A stretch of DNA of 9,191 bases. Origin: a bacterium. GTDB lineage: Bacteria > SM23-31 > JAUVVT01. The notes under the pieces are model-generated. The model did no database searches, had not been told where the DNA came from, and saw only the letters and a program-made list of their open reading frames with translations. Of the stretch, positions 1 to 5,972 are shown piece by piece (position 1 is the stretch's first letter; each line of letters opens with the position of its first letter). Position numbers and translations under genes: made by a program. Where the stretch lies: assembly GCA_030604505.1 (NCBI GenBank), contig JAUVVT010000039.1, positions 1 to 9,191 of the forward strand, given 5' to 3'.

Positions 1-660
1 AAGGTCGCTATACCCAAAGAATACTGTGGCGAAGGGCTTGACCCCGAAATCAAAGAGAGACTTGAACTTTTAGCATCACTTCTAAAAAAAAACGGAATCT
101 CAGTTGAGGATGTCTCTCTTCCCCATTCTAAGTATTCCATTGCAACATATTATATCATAGCCACTGCCGAGGCTTCTTCTAATCTTTCAAGATATGACGG
201 GGTGAAATACGGGTTTAAAGAAGAAAATATTGAAAATTTAGATGAGCTGTACGTAAAAAGCCGAAGCCACGGCTTCGGTCCGGAAGTAAAAAGAAGAATT
301 ATGCTCGGAACGTATGTCCTCAGTGCAGGATATTATGATGCATATTATAATAAAGCCAGAAAATTCCGTAGACTGATAAAAGAGGATTTTGATAAAGCTT
401 TTGAAAAATTTGACTGTCTGATAACACCACTTACACCAACTACGGCATATAAATTAGGCGAAACAATAGATGACCCGCTGCAGATGTATCTATCCGACAT
501 ATATACCATATCGATAAACCTTGCAGGAATCCCGGGATTAACCGTGCCATTCGGAAAATCATCCGACGGGCTTCCTATAGGTTTCCAGATTCTCGGAAAA
601 CACTTCTCTGAAGAAACCATATTAAGGTTGGGAAACTTTATAGAAAAACTTGAAATATAA
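1..660 (+). CDS. gatA: Glutamyl-tRNA(Gln)/aspartyl-tRNA(Asn) amidotransferase subunit A, C-terminal part (5' end outside the window)
   Basis: The frame is open from the first base to the TAA at 658-660 and gives 219 residues; an internal GTG at 202 is not the start. In the family, GatA releases ammonia from glutamine for the GatCAB complex, which converts misacylated Glu-tRNA(Gln) or Asp-tRNA(Asn) to the correct amide in the cytoplasm. The visible part is the C-terminal portion of the amidase fold. It shows the VAIPKEY entry, an IATAEASSNLSRYDGVKYG block, RRIMLGTYVLSAGYYDAYY followed by a KAxxxRRxI helix, a DCLITPLTPTTA segment, and the closing NLAGIPGLTVPFG and GLPIGFQILG motifs. All match GatA more closely than other amidases. 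The Lys-Ser-Ser catalytic residues lie upstream of the window. GatA is usually about 480 residues, so a little under half is seen. It converges with htrA, and a hairpin pair follows 50 bp after the stop. Confidence 0.95.
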   Translation, partial: KVAIPKEYCGEGLDPEIKERLELLASLLKKNGISVEDVSLPHSKYSIATYYIIATAEASSNLSRYDGVKYGFKEENIENLDELYVKSRSHGFGPEVKRRIMLGTYVLSAGYYDAYYNKARKFRRLIKEDFDKAFEKFDCLITPLTPTTAYKLGETIDDPLQMYLSDIYTISINLAGIPGLTVPFGKSSDGLPIGFQILGKHFSEETILRLGNFIEKLEI

Positions 661-710
661 AAATACTGAAGCTTCTTTCTGAAAAAAATTGCTCAAAAAA
701 TTTTATACAT

Positions 711-738
711 AAATTTCCCCCCATAGGAGGGGAAATTT
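711..738. terminator. Hairpin between convergent gatA and htrA (first of two)
   Basis: A perfect 10-bp stem, AAATTTCCCC (711-720) with GGGGAAATTT (729-738), encloses an 8-base loop. The G/C core with flanking A and T resembles an intrinsic terminator that can work in both directions. For gatA it starts 50 bp after the stop and is followed by a T-rich stretch. For htrA transcripts the stem is followed, a few bases on, by a run of Ts (complement of the A run near 695-700). Termination is inferred from structure and position. Confidence 0.6.
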
Positions 739-755
739 AATTTAAAGTTTTCTTG

Positions 756-783
756 CTTACTTCTTTTTTTCAAAAGAAGTAAG
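756..783. terminator. Hairpin directly after the htrA stop codon (second of two)
   Basis: A perfect 12-bp stem, CTTACTTCTTTT (756-767) with AAAAGAAGTAAG (772-783), has a 4-base loop. Its edge touches the htrA stop codon (complement of 784-786) with no gap. It is A/T-rich and lacks a clear U-tract on either side, so it may serve more as a 3'-end stabiliser or as half of a two-hairpin terminator than as a strong terminator alone. Confidence 0.5.
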
Positions 784-2268
784 TTATTTCGGAATCCTGA
801 AAGAAACAAAAAATGACCCGTCACGTCTCTTTATGTGCATTATTACGGAATCCCCGCCTTTGAGTGATTTTATTGTAAGTTCGTAGTCACTTACTGACCG
901 TATATTTGACCGATTAATCCTTTTAATAATATCACCAACCTTAAGTCCTGCATCTGCGCCGACACCTGAAGGATCAATATCAGTAATTAATATTCCCCTT
1001 TCATCTGGATCAATCTGGAACCTTAATGCAAGGGATGGAGCAATTTCACTGACGGCTATTCCAATAACATCTTCCTTCTTTTCAACAGGAGAAGATACAA
1101 CGTCATCTTCTGGTAGTTCTCCCAATTTAATCCTGATGCTCTCTTCCTCATCGTCACGAATAATACCCAAAGTCACCCATGTTCCCGGACTGGTGGCGGC
1201 TATATTATTACGGAGTTCGTTTTTATTGTTTACAATTTCTCCATTGAGTTTTTTAATAACATCGCCAACTTTTAAACCGGCTTTTTCTGCTGGGCTGTCT
1301 TCGTTTACATCACCCACAAGAACCCCCCTTTGGTCTGGTAAATTTAATGCATCTGCCTTAACTTCATCAATATTCTGAATGATAATTCCAAGAAATCCCC
1401 TCACTACCTTTCCACTTTTAATAAGCTGTTCCATCACCATTTTTGCCATATTAATCGGTACAGCAAGGCCTACACCTTGAAATCCACGTGATCCCGATAT
1501 AATTGCCGAATTAATTCCCACTAACTCGCCTTTTAAATTAACCAATGCTCCACCTGAGTTTCCGGGATTAATAGCAGCGTCAGTCTGAATAAAATCCTCA
1601 AATTCCGTAAGACGAAAATTTGACCGACCTTTAGCACTTACGATCCCTGCAGTGACAGTATGGGCAAGCTCTTTTGCAAAAGGAGAACCGATAGCAAGAA
1701 CCCACTCTCCTACCCTTAATTTATCCGAATCACCAATCGGGATGACAGGAAGATTTTCTTCATCTATCTTTAAAACGGCAATATCTGTTTTACTGTCGGT
1801 ACCAACTATTTTTGCAGTATATCTTTTATCACCCATAAGTTTTACTTTAATATCATCTGCTTTTTCAATAACATGATTATTTGTAATAATATATCCGTCT
1901 TCTCTTATAACAACACCCGAACCCAAACCACTCTGACGAAGCTCACCTTCCGGAATAGGAATCCTGAAAAATCTATCAAAGAAATCTCTAAAGCGATCAT
2001 CTTCACCAAAAGGACTTTGCATTGCTTGTCTTTTGATTATCTTTTCTGTAAAAATTGTTACAACTGATGGATTCGCTCTTTCCGCAACTGAAATAAACGC
2101 TTCATTAAAGTTTAATAAATCCGATTCGGAACTGAACTGATAGGAATTATTAGGTTCTGCCTTTAAGACCGAGTCATTATAAGACAGAGATTGGAAACCA
2201 CCCCCGATATAAATTCCTAATAACAGTATTAAAATTCCACTCAAAAATATCCAGAACTTCTTTTTCAT
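784..2268 (-). CDS. htrA: HtrA/DegP-family periplasmic serine protease with two PDZ domains
   Basis: The 494-residue product belongs to the HtrA/DegP/DegQ envelope proteases, which degrade or refold misfolded proteins outside the inner membrane. Residues 1-24 are MKKK plus a hydrophobic segment; no clear A-x-A cleavage site follows, so it could be either a signal peptide or a membrane anchor. The trypsin-like domain spans about 55-285. The triad is His132 (in ITNNHVIE), Asp162 (in KTDIAVLKID) and Ser238 (in NPGNSGGALVN). PDZ1 lies at about 289-385, starting with the RGFLGI loop, and PDZ2 at about 400-492. Length and two-PDZ layout fit DegP/DegQ rather than the one-PDZ DegS. The start is well supported: AGGAGGTG (complement of 2276-2283) sits 7 bp before the ATG. 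The gene converges with gatA and diverges from gatB. Family membership is clear; the exact orthologue is not. Confidence 0.95.
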   Translation of the reverse strand: MKKKFWIFLSGILILLLGIYIGGGFQSLSYNDSVLKAEPNNSYQFSSESDLLNFNEAFISVAERANPSVVTIFTEKIIKRQAMQSPFGEDDRFRDFFDRFFRIPIPEGELRQSGLGSGVVIREDGYIITNNHVIEKADDIKVKLMGDKRYTAKIVGTDSKTDIAVLKIDEENLPVIPIGDSDKLRVGEWVLAIGSPFAKELAHTVTAGIVSAKGRSNFRLTEFEDFIQTDAAINPGNSGGALVNLKGELVGINSAIISGSRGFQGVGLAVPINMAKMVMEQLIKSGKVVRGFLGIIIQNIDEVKADALNLPDQRGVLVGDVNEDSPAEKAGLKVGDVIKKLNGEIVNNKNELRNNIAATSPGTWVTLGIIRDDEEESIRIKLGELPEDDVVSSPVEKKEDVIGIAVSEIAPSLALRFQIDPDERGILITDIDPSGVGADAGLKVGDIIKRINRSNIRSVSDYELTIKSLKGGDSVIMHIKRRDGSFFVSFRIPK

Positions 2269-2295
2269 TACGAGTCACCTCCTAAAATTTATTTA

Positions 2296-2335
2296 TTTAT
2301 ATTTTTTATACAATTTTTTAAGCAATTTTGTTCAA
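2296..2335 (-). promoter_or_regulatory. Candidate promoter of htrA
   Basis: Reading leftward, TTGAAC (complement of 2330-2335) lies 19 bp before TATAAA (complement of 2305-2310). A second pairing is TTGCTT (complement of 2320-2325), 18 bp before another TATAAA (complement of 2296-2301). Either would start transcription shortly before the strong ribosome site. The region is so A/T-rich that chance matches are likely; I saw no heat-shock sigma motif. Confidence 0.3.
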
Positions 2336-2481
2336 TACAAATTCCATACCAATTAATAAAAACATCTCTCATTAATTTAAGAGACATTAGATAAATATCT
2401 ATTAAATTTATAAGTTATTGGAAAAACGGTATCCTTGATTTTTGTATTTTTTATTTCATTTTTAATATGAAAAGCAAAAAG

Positions 2482-2510
2482 TGTCAAAATGTCATAACAA
2501 AAAATGACAT
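2482..2510. promoter_or_regulatory. Possible operator: TGTCA direct repeat plus inverted copy
   Basis: TGTCA occurs at 2482-2486 and 2490-2494, and its complement TGACA at 2505-2509. The second and third copies form a 7-bp dyad, ATGTCAT (2489-2495) and ATGACAT (2504-2510), separated by 8 bases. It lies midway between two divergent genes, where a shared regulator could bind. No known regulator's site is recognised, and a role is only inferred. Confidence 0.3.
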
Positions 2511-2640
2511 AATGGCTTTCCGTATTAAAATAAATGGTTTGTATTAATTTAAAAAGAAAAGATTTAACTATACACAATGGGATAACAATAAAATGAAAAA
2601 TATAACATCATAAAAAATAGCTTGATTTCATAAATGAATA

Positions 2641-2700
2641 TTGATAAATTAGGTTTAATATTAAGCAATATAATATATAAAAATTTACTTTAAAATGAGG
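2641..2700 (+). promoter_or_regulatory. Candidate promoter and ribosome-binding site of gatB
   Basis: A perfect TATAAT at 2669-2674 lies 34 bp before the gatB ATG. TTGATA at 2641-2646 is a good -35 match, but the 22-bp spacing is too long; TTTAAT at 2654-2659 could instead pair with TATAAA at 2676-2681 (16 bp). TGAGG at 2696-2700 is an acceptable Shine-Dalgarno sequence 8 bp before the ATG at 2709. An earlier ATG at 2704 is out of frame. Confidence 0.35.
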
Positions 2701-2708
2701 AAAATGCA

Positions 2709-4160
2709 ATGGAGTTTGAACCGGTAATAGGTCTTGAGGTTCATGCACAATTAAAAACTGATTCAAAGATATTCTGCGGCTGTTCAACGAAGTTCGGCAG
2801 TGAGCCGAATTCCCAGACCTGCCCTGTATGCACAGGTATGCCTGGAGTTCTTCCGGTATTAAATAAAAAAGTCGTGGAATTTGCAATCAAGATGGCGATT
2901 TCGACGGATAGCAAAATCGCTGACAAATCTATTTTAGCCAGAAAAAATTATTTTTATCCTGATTTACCCAAAGCTTACCAGATATCACAATATGAAGAAC
3001 CCTTTTGCAGCGGTGGTTATGTTGAAATCCAGCTTGACGGAACATGGAAAAAGATATTTTTGACCAGAATACATATTGAAGAAGACGCAGGGAAATTGCT
3101 TCACCCTGAAACATATGATATGCACGGAAAATCGAAAGTCGATTTCAACCGCTGCGGTGTACCTCTGATTGAGATAGTTACAGAGCCGGTAATCAGTTCT
3201 CCAGATGTAGCTTATCTGTATTTAACAAAACTTAAACAACTTCTTGTATACCTTGAAATTTGTAACGGCAATATGGAGGAAGGCAGTTTAAGGTGCGATG
3301 CAAATGTTTCTGTCCGGGAAAAGGGAAGTGACAAACTGGGGATTAAATCTGAGATAAAGAACCTCAATTCATTTAAGGGAGTGGAAAAAGCCTTAGAATT
3401 TGAAATTGAAAGACAAAAAAAATTAATAACAAGCGGTGAAAAAATTATCCAGGAAACCCTTCTTTGGGATGCAAATAAAAACATAGCCATCCCTATGCGA
3501 TCAAAAGAAGAGGCGCACGATTACCGATATTTTCCTGACCCCGATTTAGTTCCATTGTGGGTTGATAACGAGTGGATTAATAGTATCAAGTCGGAAATTC
3601 CAGAACTTCCAAAAAATAAAAAATTGAGATTTATTGAACAATATAATCTTTCTGACTATAATGCAGAAATCCTTACCGCCACAAAAGAATTAGGCAATTA
3701 CTTTGAAGAAACGGTTAAGCATTGTGAAGATTACAAAAAGGCAAGCAACTGGATTATAACCGAAGTATTAAAAATTCTCAATGAAAAAAAGATTGAAATA
3801 AATGATTTTAATGTTAAACCGGAAAATTTGGGCTCTATGCTGAAATCTGTTGAAGAAGGTACAGTCAGCAGTAAAATGGCAAAAGAAATATTTGAGGAGA
3901 TGACACTTTCGGGGAAACCTGCTGATGCTATTATAAAAGAAAAAGGATTAGTTCAAATTATTGATACAGAAGAAATTTCGAAGACAATTGATGATATTTT
4001 AGAAAAAAATCAGAATGAAGTTTCTTTATATATTAATGGAAAGGAAAAACTGTTTGGATTCTTTGTTGGTCAGATAATGAAAGCTACTAAAGGTAAAGCC
4101 AATCCAAAAATTGTCAATGAAGAACTAAGAAAAAAACTAAATATATTGAAAAAAAAATAG
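2709..4160 (+). CDS. gatB: Aspartyl/glutamyl-tRNA amidotransferase subunit B
   Basis: The 483 residues are full length for GatB, the kinase/tRNA-binding subunit of GatCAB. It phosphorylates the misattached Glu or Asp on the tRNA, and ammonia from GatA then displaces the phosphate. The family opening VIGLEVHAQL (6-15) is intact, followed by zinc-ligand cysteines 23, 25, 38 and 41 in a C-x-C...C-x-x-C arrangement. Further GatB blocks are YFYPDLPKAYQISQY (81-95), DFNRCGVPLIEIVTEP (145-160), GSLRCDANVSVR (192-203) and KNLNSFKGVEKALE (217-230). The YqeY-like tRNA-binding tail covers about 330-480, with GLVQIIDTEE and GQIMKATKGKANPKIVNEEL. The coding sequence ends in nine As just before TAG. The repeat-protein gene starts 23 bp later on the same strand, so a shared transcript is likely. 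gatA is about 2 kb away across the antisense htrA. Confidence 0.97.
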   Translation: MEFEPVIGLEVHAQLKTDSKIFCGCSTKFGSEPNSQTCPVCTGMPGVLPVLNKKVVEFAIKMAISTDSKIADKSILARKNYFYPDLPKAYQISQYEEPFCSGGYVEIQLDGTWKKIFLTRIHIEEDAGKLLHPETYDMHGKSKVDFNRCGVPLIEIVTEPVISSPDVAYLYLTKLKQLLVYLEICNGNMEEGSLRCDANVSVREKGSDKLGIKSEIKNLNSFKGVEKALEFEIERQKKLITSGEKIIQETLLWDANKNIAIPMRSKEEAHDYRYFPDPDLVPLWVDNEWINSIKSEIPELPKNKKLRFIEQYNLSDYNAEILTATKELGNYFEETVKHCEDYKKASNWIITEVLKILNEKKIEINDFNVKPENLGSMLKSVEEGTVSSKMAKEIFEEMTLSGKPADAIIKEKGLVQIIDTEEISKTIDDILEKNQNEVSLYINGKEKLFGFFVGQIMKATKGKANPKIVNEELRKKLNILKKK

Positions 4161-4183
4161 CAAAAAATATTTTATAGGTTAAT

Positions 4184-5755
4184 ATGCAAGAGAAAAAACC
4201 TGTCCCAAAAAAAGACGAAATAACCGACCCTATATTTCTGAAGCTGAAAGAAGATCTGTCACGAGCAAAATACTTCGTAGAACACAATGACCAAGAAAAA
4301 GCTGTCAAATATGCAAAAAGCGCATTTACTCAGGAAATCAATAAAAAAAGTTATTTAAAAGCCATTGATATTTGTAAAGAATTTCGGCTCCTCGACTCGG
4401 ACATTAAAGCCGCAGCCACTGGACTGTTCACTGTTCGCCTTGAAAACAAAAATTATGAAGAAGCACTTGATGTAATAGAACAATACAAACTTACTGCAAA
4501 AGAACTTCCAGACATTGCCTTAGCCGTCTTTAAGAAAAATTTGAAAGCGGATAATTTAGACAAAGCACGGTCAATTAAGAACAAATATGATATAAAAAAA
4601 GATAAATTCCTGCCAATTGTGACTGAAATGTTTAATAGCTTTATGTCAAAAGGGATGCTTAATGTAGGTGAAACTCTTATTAAAGATTACCAGCTTCAGG
4701 TTCAAGAGGCTGCTGAAGGTTTTATAAACATATTTAAATGGTTTGTTAGAAACAAAAAATACGAAGAAGCCATCAGAATAAAGCAAAAATATACTATTCC
4801 AAAAACTCAGGAAACTCAAAAAGCAGCGACTACGGTTTTTAATCAGTTAATACTTATCAAAAACTTTGAACATGCTAATGTTTGGATAAAAGAATTTGGG
4901 ATTCCAACTGAAGAAATACAAGGTATTGTAATCTATTTGATAGTTCAAAAATTAAAGATAAACTCAATTGATGAAGCAATAGAACTAAAAAATCAATTCA
5001 AGCCTCCCGAGTCAATCCTTCTTGAACCTGCATACAAAAGTTTTGAAAAAGTACTCTTTAAAGAAGATATTAACTTGGCAAAAAAAATATATGAAGATTT
5101 TAAAATTCCTGATGAAAAAATTGTCCCCGTCACTGCAAAAGTATTTACCTTAAAAATGCACGGAGGTAATTATGATATAGCAGCGGACATTGCAAAAGAA
5201 TTTAAAATACCCGAGGATGTTGTTACGCCTGCTGCAACAAAGGTATTTGACCTTAATGTAATCAGGGGAAATTATAAGCGTGCTTTAATATTAAAAGAAG
5301 AATTTAAAATACCCGAGGAAAATGTTATAAATAATGTTTTAAGAGCTTTCGAGAATAAAATTAATCAGAATAATTTTAACGTGGCAAAAATGATTCTGAA
5401 TAATTTTAAGCTTCCAAAAGAAAAAGTTAATTTTATAATATCAAAAATTGTCGAATCTTTCGTAAATAAGAACCTGTTGCAAAGAGCTGTTTATCTGGGA
5501 AATTTTTTCGACTTACCAAAAAGTAATGTTGAGAAATTAGAATGGAAGCTCTTTAATAGAAAGATGGAAAATGGGCAATATGCCGATGCTTATACTCTTG
5601 CTATGGAATATAATCTGTCAACAGAAATGGTCAGTGAGAGAGTAAAATATTATACTAAGTTATTAGAAGAAAGGGGAGCAAAATCAAGTGCCGACCTCAT
5701 CAGACAAGATTTTAAAATGACAAAAAAAGGATTCTTCAGCAAATTGTTCGGATAA
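4184..5755 (+). CDS. Uncharacterised TPR-like protein made of thirteen tandem 34-residue helical repeats
   Basis: I do not recognise this 523-residue protein and assign no function. Residues 1-20 are charged and likely disordered; there is no signal peptide or membrane segment, so it is probably cytoplasmic. From residue 59 it is almost wholly a tandem repeat. Anchor small residues fall at 60, 94, 128, 162 (Gly), 196, 231, 265, 299, 333, 367, 401, 435, 469 and 503: every step is 34 except one of 35. Seven residues after each anchor is Phe or Tyr, in 14 of 14 cases. Proline stands ten residues after the anchor in eight consecutive units (206-445), often as FKIPE. The GxYxxA spacing (for example 328-333, 362-367) matches TPR positions 15-20, so a TPR-like superhelix is likely. 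It ends in a basic KKGFFSKLFG tail. ATG at 4184 follows a weak AGG and lies 23 bp after gatB, suggesting co-transcription. Partner binding is the obvious general role, but the partner is unknown. Confidence 0.85.
   Translation: MQEKKPVPKKDEITDPIFLKLKEDLSRAKYFVEHNDQEKAVKYAKSAFTQEINKKSYLKAIDICKEFRLLDSDIKAAATGLFTVRLENKNYEEALDVIEQYKLTAKELPDIALAVFKKNLKADNLDKARSIKNKYDIKKDKFLPIVTEMFNSFMSKGMLNVGETLIKDYQLQVQEAAEGFINIFKWFVRNKKYEEAIRIKQKYTIPKTQETQKAATTVFNQLILIKNFEHANVWIKEFGIPTEEIQGIVIYLIVQKLKINSIDEAIELKNQFKPPESILLEPAYKSFEKVLFKEDINLAKKIYEDFKIPDEKIVPVTAKVFTLKMHGGNYDIAADIAKEFKIPEDVVTPAATKVFDLNVIRGNYKRALILKEEFKIPEENVINNVLRAFENKINQNNFNVAKMILNNFKLPKEKVNFIISKIVESFVNKNLLQRAVYLGNFFDLPKSNVEKLEWKLFNRKMENGQYADAYTLAMEYNLSTEMVSERVKYYTKLLEERGAKSSADLIRQDFKMTKKGFFSKLFG
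5196..5319 (+). repeat. Identical 22-bp repeats in two adjacent protein-repeat units
   Basis: The bases at 5196-5217 and 5298-5319 are identical over 22 positions and lie 102 bp (34 codons) apart. They encode the KEFKIPE/EEFKIPE turn of two neighbouring units. Other units differ at DNA level, so this pair is either a relatively recent duplication or under strong selection. Confidence 0.75.
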
Positions 5756-5895
5756 ATTTATAACACATTTAAATAAAGATAACCGAAAATTATTTTACCG
5801 CAAAATATAAATTATCCTGCCTATTAAAAAATTCAATAAACAAAAAACAAAAAATAAACTTTGATTATTTAAAAAAATAAAGTAATTTAATATAC

Positions 5896-5904
5896 TGGTA
5901 TAAT
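5896..5904 (+). promoter_or_regulatory. Extended -10 promoter candidate for pepA
   Basis: TGGTATAAT at 5896-5904 matches the extended -10 form TGnTATAAT exactly. No good -35 sits at the usual distance, which this promoter class can do without. Transcription would begin near 5911, giving a leader of about 60 bases to the ATG at 5973. The rest of the 217-bp gap after the repeat-protein gene (5756-5972) is A/T-rich, with no clear terminator. Confidence 0.45.
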
Positions 5905-5972
5905 AATTGCATTTACCTGAATATCGGGATAAAATCGATACATCCGGTAATATAAAAGCGAGGACAAAAATA

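Larger units (their letters stand above)
2269..2708. other. 440-bp divergent intergenic region between htrA and gatB
   Basis: This very A/T-rich stretch should hold the two divergent promoters. I find no convincing gene; the one longer open frame (complement of 2377-2577) starts with TTG, has no ribosome site and has a low-complexity composition. Structures seen are a TGTCA repeat with an inverted copy (2482-2510), a short dyad TTCAT-AA-ATGAA at 2627-2638, and a consensus TATAAT at 2669-2674 near gatB. The remaining sequence, roughly 2345-2480 and 2515-2625, shows nothing I can name. Confidence 0.6.

Noticed and set aside
2366..2384. Short inverted repeat TCTC...GAGA upstream of htrA
   Set aside because: Only four G/C-containing pairs match before a mismatch; too short to call an operator or terminator.
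2377..2577. Open frame of 66 codons on the minus strand in the htrA-gatB spacer
   Set aside because: It starts with TTG, has no ribosome-binding site, shows no recognisable motif and lies in A/T-rich sequence where such frames arise by chance.
4149..4183. Run of nine As at the end of gatB as a possible slippage site fusing GatB to the repeat protein
   Set aside because: The downstream gene is in the -1 frame, but that frame meets a TAG at 4175-4177 before its ATG, so slippage would not create a fusion.
5747..5787. TTCGG...CCGAA as a terminator after the repeat-protein gene
   Set aside because: The stem is only 5 bp with a loop of about 31 bases, and no U-tract follows.
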